The notes under the pieces: model-generated | Database searches by the model: none | The model's input: only the letters and a program-made list of their open reading frames with translations | Told to the model about the DNA's origin: nothing | Made by a program: the position numbers and the translations under genes | Assembly: GCA_035690065.1 (NCBI GenBank) | Contig: DASSKW010000113.1 | Span: 1 to 17,449 of the forward strand | Direction of reading: 5' to 3' | From: DASSKW01 sp035690065 | Lineage (GTDB): Bacteria; Pseudomonadota; Gammaproteobacteria; Natronospirales; REEB76 | DNA length: 17,449 nt | Shown here: in pieces, positions 14,093-17,449 of the stretch | How the letters are laid out: every line of letters begins with the position of its first letter | How positions within the stretch are numbered: position 1 is the first letter of the stretch

Positions 14093-14485
14093 ATGTATCC
14101 GGATGTCAAATACGCCCATATCCTGTTCGCAGCCATGAGTATCGGGCTGTTCGTGCTGCGTGGAGGATCCGCGATCCTGGCTTCGAAACCGCTTGCGCAC
14201 CGGGTATGGAAAATTCTGCCGCACATAGTCGATACCATGCTGTTGGCGTTGGGAGTCTGGCTGGCAGCGATGCTGCGTATCAACCCGCTGCACGTGACAT
14301 GGCTGGGCGTGAAACTACTGTGCGTACTCGGTTATATCGTGCTGGGGGTGCTGGCATTCCGGCTCAAGCGGCCGCGCTGGTTGCGTATCATGCTGTTCTT
14401 CACCGCCGTGCTGCTGTTTGCATTCATTATCAGTATCGCACTGCTGCACGACCCGGCAGGGGTATTCTCGCTGATGGGAAATTGA
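14093..14485 (+). CDS. sirB2: SirB2 family inner-membrane protein
   Basis: The 130-residue, four-helix protein matches the SirB family in pattern. It begins YPDVKYAHILFAAMSIGLFV, followed by an LRG turn and HIVDTMLLALGVWLA; then comes WLGVKLLCVLGYIVLGVLAF, a basic loop KRPRWLR and a last helix. The name comes from an operon once tied to invasion-gene expression in Salmonella, and the molecular role is unknown. GGGAG at 14079-14083 lies 9 nt before the ATG. It is divergent from nnrS, with a shared regulatory region holding an FNR-type box. Codons 85-105 are copied exactly, 610 bp downstream, into a chimeric ORF. Confidence 0.85.
   Translation: MYPDVKYAHILFAAMSIGLFVLRGGSAILASKPLAHRVWKILPHIVDTMLLALGVWLAAMLRINPLHVTWLGVKLLCVLGYIVLGVLAFRLKRPRWLRIMLFFTAVLLFAFIISIALLHDPAGVFSLMGN
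14345..14408 (+). repeat. Source copy of an exact 64-bp direct repeat
   Basis: This stretch within sirB2, from GGGGTGCTGGCATTCC to TTCTTCACCGCCG, is identical base for base to 14955-15018. The two copies are in the same orientation, 610 bp apart and in the same reading frame. Outside these limits the flanks are unrelated. Confidence 0.95.
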
Positions 14486-14518
14486 ACGCGCTGTTCACGC
14501 AACGCGTGGCAGGCTGTT

Positions 14519-14623
14519 TCATTTCCTGGCCAGCAGCGGTTTGAATTCAGCCAGCAACGCCTTGAAGATCTTCTCGCCTCCGGCAAGGATGTCGCCGTTA
14601 CCGGAATCAAAAGGGGCAGACAC
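14519..14623 (-). pseudogene. Short C-terminal-like ORF fragment, unidentified
   Basis: On the minus strand a GTG (14623) opens 34 codons reading VSAPFDSGNGDILAGGEKIF, then KALLAEFKPLLARK and a stop. An in-frame TGA lies shortly upstream of the GTG. The composition is protein-like and the piece looks like the tail of a lost gene, but I cannot name the family. It faces sirB2. No ribosome-binding site is seen. Confidence 0.3.
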
Positions 14624-14681
14624 GATAGGTCAATAGTCTTCCTGCTATTCTTGAACGCGGGTCAATACGATTGAGGATGAA

Positions 14682-14816
14682 GTGCCTCGTTTACCGCGCT
14701 ACGTTATTCCCGGTCAACCGCAACATATCATCCAGCGGGGTAATAACCGTGGTGTGATCTTTGCGGGCGACACGGAATATCAGTTCTATCTCGATAAGCT
14801 TGGTGAGATTGATTAA
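14682..14816 (+). pseudogene. Truncated REP-associated (Y1) transposase, N-terminal 44 codons
   Basis: A GTG at 14682 with GAGG at 14673-14676 opens VPRLPRYVIPGQPQHIIQRG, then NNRGVIFAGDTEYQFYLDKL, GEID and a stop. This is the highly conserved start of Y1_Tnp/RAYT transposases, which act on REP palindromes and are normally about 150-230 residues or longer. The HUH motif and catalytic Tyr lie further on and are missing, so it cannot be active. Truncation happens exactly where GATTAAAGGGTCAG (14811-14824) begins, a motif that recurs in array form at 17385-17438. Confidence 0.85.
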
Positions 14817-14826
14817 AGGGTCAGAA

Positions 14827-14954
14827 TGGACTGCTGCCGGTTTAAAGGACACCGAGTTAAGGTGTAATGATGCAACCGGAGGTGGCCAATGGCAACCAGG
14901 AGACGATTCACTCGCGAGTTCAAGCATGAGGCGGTAAGACTGGTCACACAGCGT
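14827..14954 (+). mobile_element. 5' end of an IS3-type insertion sequence
   Basis: The piece begins TGGACTGCTGCCGG, a plausible left terminus with 5'-TG. It carries a leader with GGAGG at 14878-14882 and the first 22 codons of an OrfA-like transposase (MATRRRFTREFKHEAVRLVT). The element stops abruptly at 14954, where the sirB2 copy begins. No OrfB, right end or target duplication is visible. Confidence 0.6.
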
Positions 14955-15215
14955 GGGGTGCTGGCATTCCGGCTCAAGCGGCCGCGCTGGTTGCGTATCA
15001 TGCTGTTCTTCACCGCCGGATGCTACTTGAGGTATGTTCAAGAAATGCTGGGTCATGCGGATATCAGTACCACTCAGATTTATAACCACGTTGAGATTGG
15101 CGATCTGAAGGATGTCTATACGCGTACCCATCCTGCAGCAAAGGGATCAATCCCGCGGAGGAGTCATGATTACCCTTATGATCAGACGGATGCCATCTTG
15201 ACAACTGTCAAGTGA
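14889..15215 (+). pseudogene. Three-part in-frame chimera: IS3 OrfA, SirB2 helix, tyrosine-recombinase tail
   Basis: The 108-codon ORF is made of three unrelated pieces that share one frame. Codons 1-22 are an IS3 OrfA start (MATRRRFTREFKHEAVRLVT). Codons 23-43 (14955-15018) are the exact sirB2 64-bp copy (GVLAFRLKRPRWLRIMLFFT). From codon 44 the sequence is the end of a tyrosine recombinase: LRYVQEMLGHADISTTQIYN, then HVEIGDLKDVYTRTHPAA, which keeps the second His and the Tyr nucleophile but lacks the first Arg and the rest of the catalytic domain. It has an excellent ribosome-binding site (GGAGG, 6 nt spacing) and could be translated. It cannot function as transposase or integrase. It may be a relic of nested rearrangements, an expressed novelty, or an assembly join at a short repeat. 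Confidence 0.8.
14955..15018 (+). repeat. Second copy of the exact 64-bp sirB2 repeat
   Basis: Identical to 14345-14408. It forms the middle segment of the chimeric ORF. Its left neighbour is the IS3-type OrfA start and its right neighbour is a recombinase C-terminus. Confidence 0.95.
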
Positions 15216-15230
15216 CGCTTTACACTTGAC
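15197..15230 (+). promoter_or_regulatory. Promoter and three-half-site operator of higBA
   Basis: The -35 TTGACA (15199-15204) and -10 TACACT (15221-15226) are 16 bp apart. CTTGACA-AC-TGTCAAG (15197-15212) is a perfect inverted repeat covering the -35. GTCAAGTG (15207-15214) also pairs with CACTTGAC (15223-15230) across the -10. Repression by HigA dimers at both is likely. Transcription would start near 15233, at the higB ATG (15234), which has no Shine-Dalgarno, so the mRNA may be leaderless. Confidence 0.65.
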
Positions 15231-15233
15231 TCT

Positions 15234-15512
15234 ATGATCAAGGGCTTCCGGCATAAGGGACTGGAACGGTTCAGTCACACGGGTTCAAAACGCGGTATTC
15301 AGACCCAGCATGCCGGCAAGTTGCGATTGCAACTCACTGCGCTTGAACATGCGCGCAGTCCGCAGGACATGAATGCGCCGGGGTGGCGGTTGCACGCATT
15401 AACCGGTGAATGGCGCGGCTATTCTGCTATTACAGTCAATGGCAACTGGCGTTTGGTATTCCGATTTGAGGGTACCGACGCAGTCGATGTTGATTATGTG
15501 GATTACCATTGA
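15234..15512 (+). CDS. higB: HigB-family toxin
   Basis: HigB toxins have the RelE fold and cut mRNA on the ribosome. The 92-residue protein is full length and closely matches the family pattern: IKGFRHKGLERFSHTGSKRG, then HAGKLRLQLTALEHA, PGWRLHALTGEWRGYSAITV and NGNWRLVFRFEG, ending DVDYVDYH. As is typical for higBA, the toxin gene comes before the antitoxin. The ATG at 15234 lacks a ribosome-binding site. higA follows after 18 nt. Confidence 0.95.
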   Translation: MIKGFRHKGLERFSHTGSKRGIQTQHAGKLRLQLTALEHARSPQDMNAPGWRLHALTGEWRGYSAITVNGNWRLVFRFEGTDAVDVDYVDYH

Positions 15513-15530
15513 GAATCGAGGAGGTTAATC

Positions 15531-15809
15531 ATGTCTCGTATGCATAACCCAGCGCATCCTGGCGAGGTTCTACGCGAATACTTTCCCGATAACATGACGG
15601 TGACGGAAGCTGCGGAGCGCTTGGGTGTTACCCGCCAGGCATTGTCGGGACTGTTGAATGGCCGTGCCGGGGTCAGCGCGGAAATGGCATTGCGTTTGTC
15701 ACAGGCGCTTGGCACGAGTGCAGAGATGTGGCTCAACATGCAGGCCACCTATGATCTTTGGACTGCGGAGCAATTGCCGCGGCCTAAAGTAAAAAAGATC
15801 GCCGCCTAA
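15531..15809 (+). CDS. higA: HigA-family antitoxin
   Basis: This is a 92-residue XRE-type helix-turn-helix protein with the HigA layout: HPGEVLREYF, then MTVTEAAERLGVTRQALSGL (the helix-turn-helix), LNGRAGVSAEMALRLSQALG and SAEMWLNMQATYDLW. It neutralises HigB and represses the operon. GAGGAGG at 15518-15524 is much stronger than anything before higB, so more antitoxin than toxin should be made from one message. The stop at 15807-15809 is in the same frame as the following Rhs-derived ORF. Confidence 0.95.
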   Translation: MSRMHNPAHPGEVLREYFPDNMTVTEAAERLGVTRQALSGLLNGRAGVSAEMALRLSQALGTSAEMWLNMQATYDLWTAEQLPRPKVKKIAA

Positions 15810-15830
15810 TCGAAATTTAATTATCTTCCT

Positions 15831-16952
15831 GTGCTGATAATTTCCGATCAGCGCGACAAGTCGAAAATTGCACACGTTCATATGAACGGGCGGGTGTACG
15901 ACCCCACCATCGGCAGGTTCATCAGTGCCGATCCGACCGTGCCGGATCCGATGTACAGTCAGGCGTTCAATCGCTACAGCTATGTCTATAACGGTCCGTT
16001 GGAGTATGTGGATCCGAGTGGGTTTGATCCCTGTCCGATAGGGGGTGTGTGCGGCACGATCCCAGGATTGCCAGGCACGTGGAATTTTATCGGAGCGACA
16101 TCTGGCTATCAGGTGCCGCAGGCGCCGATTTCATACACCGGGACATTGCAACTTATCATCGTAACGGCTAACCCGATAATAGCCACCAACCTCACACCGG
16201 CAGCAATTGATTCGAACACGGGCGTGCTGGCCGCGCCTATTCATACCGAAGTTGGTAAAACAGTCTCTGATCCTGGTTTGCAGTCTCCTGGTGACCCAAA
16301 CGGTTATGGGTTGAATATCGATGGCAGTAATGGTGTGCTGGGCGCAATGAATGAGACGGATGGGGCGACTTCATGGGATGGCTCGTTTTTTGGTGGACCT
16401 GCGGGGCGGGGTCTGTCGGGTGGCCAGCCAGTCGGGATTTCTGTGCAATTGGAGCCTACCGATAGAGGTATGCGGCAGCTGCACCACGACAATATCCCTA
16501 ATCCGCATGGTGTGGGGGCGGGGCCGTGGCATTCGGGGTCGCAGATACAGGGTTCGGGTTTGCCACCTGGGTGGGGAATGGGGGGCATGCCTACTGAAGG
16601 CACAGAACCGATTTGTATTTCGTGCTATATCTTTCCTGCGCTTAAATTAGCGCAAACACTCTACACGGGTCTCACGGTAGCTCAAACGATTCGTATGTTT
16701 AATCGGAATCAGGGGCTGCCCCCCGATGGTGTGACGCCGCCGGTAGATAATCCCCAAGATTACACACCGGGACCAGCGACACGAGGAAATGGACAGAGTT
16801 TATGGGGGCCCAAGGGAGATGAATGGCGGTATTTCCCAGGAGATAATTGGCATAACCCACATTGGGATTATAATCCTTGGGATTCTTGGAGTTCACCTTG
16901 GCAAAATGTACCTATTGGCGACCTACCTCCAGTTAAGCCAAGTGGCCCGTGA
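15831..16952 (+). CDS. Displaced Rhs/YD-repeat C-terminal tip, candidate polymorphic toxin
   Basis: The reading frame is open from a GTG at 15831, but homology to Rhs cores begins only near HVHMNGRVYDPTIGRFISAD (residues 15-34; ATG at 15882) and continues through FNRYSYVYNGPLEYVDPSG (46-64). That is the well-known conserved end of Rhs repeat-associated cores, after which a variable toxin follows. The YD-repeat shell is entirely missing, so this is an orphan tip or 'orphon'. The remaining 310 residues are Gly/Pro-rich with no membrane export signal. The last 50 contain an aromatic/His segment (QSLWGPKGDEWRYFPGDNWH, NPHWDYNPWDSW) that may be the toxin domain. I cannot name its activity. A small AT-rich gene 23 nt downstream is a likely immunity gene. 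Confidence 0.75.
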   Translation: MLIISDQRDKSKIAHVHMNGRVYDPTIGRFISADPTVPDPMYSQAFNRYSYVYNGPLEYVDPSGFDPCPIGGVCGTIPGLPGTWNFIGATSGYQVPQAPISYTGTLQLIIVTANPIIATNLTPAAIDSNTGVLAAPIHTEVGKTVSDPGLQSPGDPNGYGLNIDGSNGVLGAMNETDGATSWDGSFFGGPAGRGLSGGQPVGISVQLEPTDRGMRQLHHDNIPNPHGVGAGPWHSGSQIQGSGLPPGWGMGGMPTEGTEPICISCYIFPALKLAQTLYTGLTVAQTIRMFNRNQGLPPDGVTPPVDNPQDYTPGPATRGNGQSLWGPKGDEWRYFPGDNWHNPHWDYNPWDSWSSPWQNVPIGDLPPVKPSGP

Positions 16953-16975
16953 CCGAATTTAGGAAATAATTCTAT

Positions 16976-17362
16976 ATGCTTCAAATTGGCTATTACAAAA
17001 ATTTTAAAGGTGATCAGCCAACGTTGTTATTTGCTGGTTCCGCTAGTGATGTCTTAAAGTTAATGGTTTTTTTTAGAGATTGGGATGGAGAGAAAACCGA
17101 TTTACTCAAATATTTTGAAAATGGCAGCATTATCGAAGTTAACAAAATCCAGAACATAATTATAGAACGCGGCGTTCATGGCCGCACAAATGTAACTAGT
17201 GATGATTTTAGCTTGACTTGGTCTATTACAAAAAAAGATCAAGATCGTATAATGGGATTGCTTGAGGGCTTAGTCGAATCAAATAAACCAAGTCATCAGT
17301 ATCTAAATGATGGTTTATCGAATATTCAAATTATTTGCTCTAAGGATGAGTACCCCAATTAA
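16976..17362 (+). CDS. Candidate immunity protein for the Rhs tip
   Basis: The 128-residue acidic protein has no signal peptide or membrane helix and is visibly more AT-rich than nearly all of the window. AGGA at 16961-16964 lies 11 nt before the ATG at 16976. I recognise no family. The N-terminus (MLQIGYYKNFKGDQPTLLFA) and the region SLTWSITKKDQDRIMGLLEG suggest a small mixed alpha/beta fold, as in many immunity proteins. Position right after a polymorphic-toxin C-terminus, the short gap and the atypical base composition support an immunity role; nothing in the sequence shows the toxin contact directly. Confidence 0.6.
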   Translation: MLQIGYYKNFKGDQPTLLFAGSASDVLKLMVFFRDWDGEKTDLLKYFENGSIIEVNKIQNIIIERGVHGRTNVTSDDFSLTWSITKKDQDRIMGLLEGLVESNKPSHQYLNDGLSNIQIICSKDEYPN

Positions 17363-17370
17363 TCGGACTT

Positions 17371-17449
17371 AAAGGATTAAAGAGGATTAAAGGGGTCAGG
17401 ATTAAAGGGGTCAGAGCCCTTTGGATTAAAGGGGTCAGTAAAGGATTAA
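17371..17449. repeat. Array of GATTAAAGGGGTCAG 15-nt repeats, runs off the window
   Basis: Exact units lie at 17385-17399, 17400-17414 (directly adjacent) and 17424-17438, with partial AAAGGATTAA at 17371-17380 and at the window end (17440-17449). A near copy (one G fewer) is at 14811-14824, at the truncation point of the Y1 transposase. Such AAAGGGGTCAG motifs are, as I recall, often found beside Y1-type transposase genes. The array may continue beyond the window. Confidence 0.8.

Noticed and set aside
14486..14507. ACGCG/CGCGT hairpin after sirB2 as terminator
   Set aside because: Short stem, 12-nt loop and no T-run follow.
14691..15131. Minus-strand 146-codon ORF across the transposase remnant and chimera
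   Set aside because: It is a shadow of three unrelated fragments on the plus strand.

Overview
The window looks like a chromosomal segment from a GC-rich gammaproteobacterium. The evidence is the conserved order queA-tgt-yajC-secD-secF, an NnrS-family protein behind an FNR/Dnr-type box, a SirB2-like protein and an ECF sigma/anti-sigma operon. The sequence alone does not fix a genus.

Layout. (a) About 1-3280 is accessory. It holds a two-helix membrane protein, a lipoprotein with two TonB-C-like domains, an AbiE-type toxin/antitoxin pair on the minus strand with a palindromic operator, and a small DUF5062-like gene. (b) About 3287-4723 is a repeat-rich stretch of REP-like palindromes. Embedded in it is a ribbon-helix-helix/ParE toxin-antitoxin operon with a near-perfect 24-bp operator, followed by a duplicated 3' tail of the DUF5062-like gene. 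(c) 4855-7130 is an operon for an ECF sigma factor, a zinc-finger anti-sigma factor and a secreted double-PDZ protein, closed by a clear terminator. (d) 7242-12665 is the conserved core: queuosine tRNA modification (queA, tgt) and the Sec translocon accessory complex (yajC, secD, secF), closed by a bidirectional terminator. (e) 12725-14485 holds nnrS on the minus strand and sirB2 on the plus strand. Between them is a perfect TTGAT-N4-ATCAA box placed exactly for class II activation of nnrS. (f) 14486-17449 is a scrapyard of mobile-element pieces: a truncated Y1 (REP-associated) transposase, the 5' end of an IS3-type element, and an in-frame three-part chimeric ORF containing an exact 64-bp copy of sirB2. 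It also holds a HigBA toxin-antitoxin operon, a displaced Rhs C-terminal toxin tip with a likely immunity gene, and an array of 15-nt GATTAAAGGGGTCAG repeats at the window edge.

How the genes work together. QueA and Tgt act on the same tRNA modification. YajC, SecD and SecF form one membrane complex. The sigma factor, anti-sigma factor and PDZ protein probably form one envelope-signalling unit. The flanking regions carry three type II or type IV style toxin/antitoxin modules and one polymorphic-toxin cassette, so a conserved core is bracketed by two plastic islands. The most unusual objects are the three-part chimeric ORF at 14889-15215 and the orphan Rhs tip/immunity cassette at 15831-17362. 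Neither proves a new system by itself.
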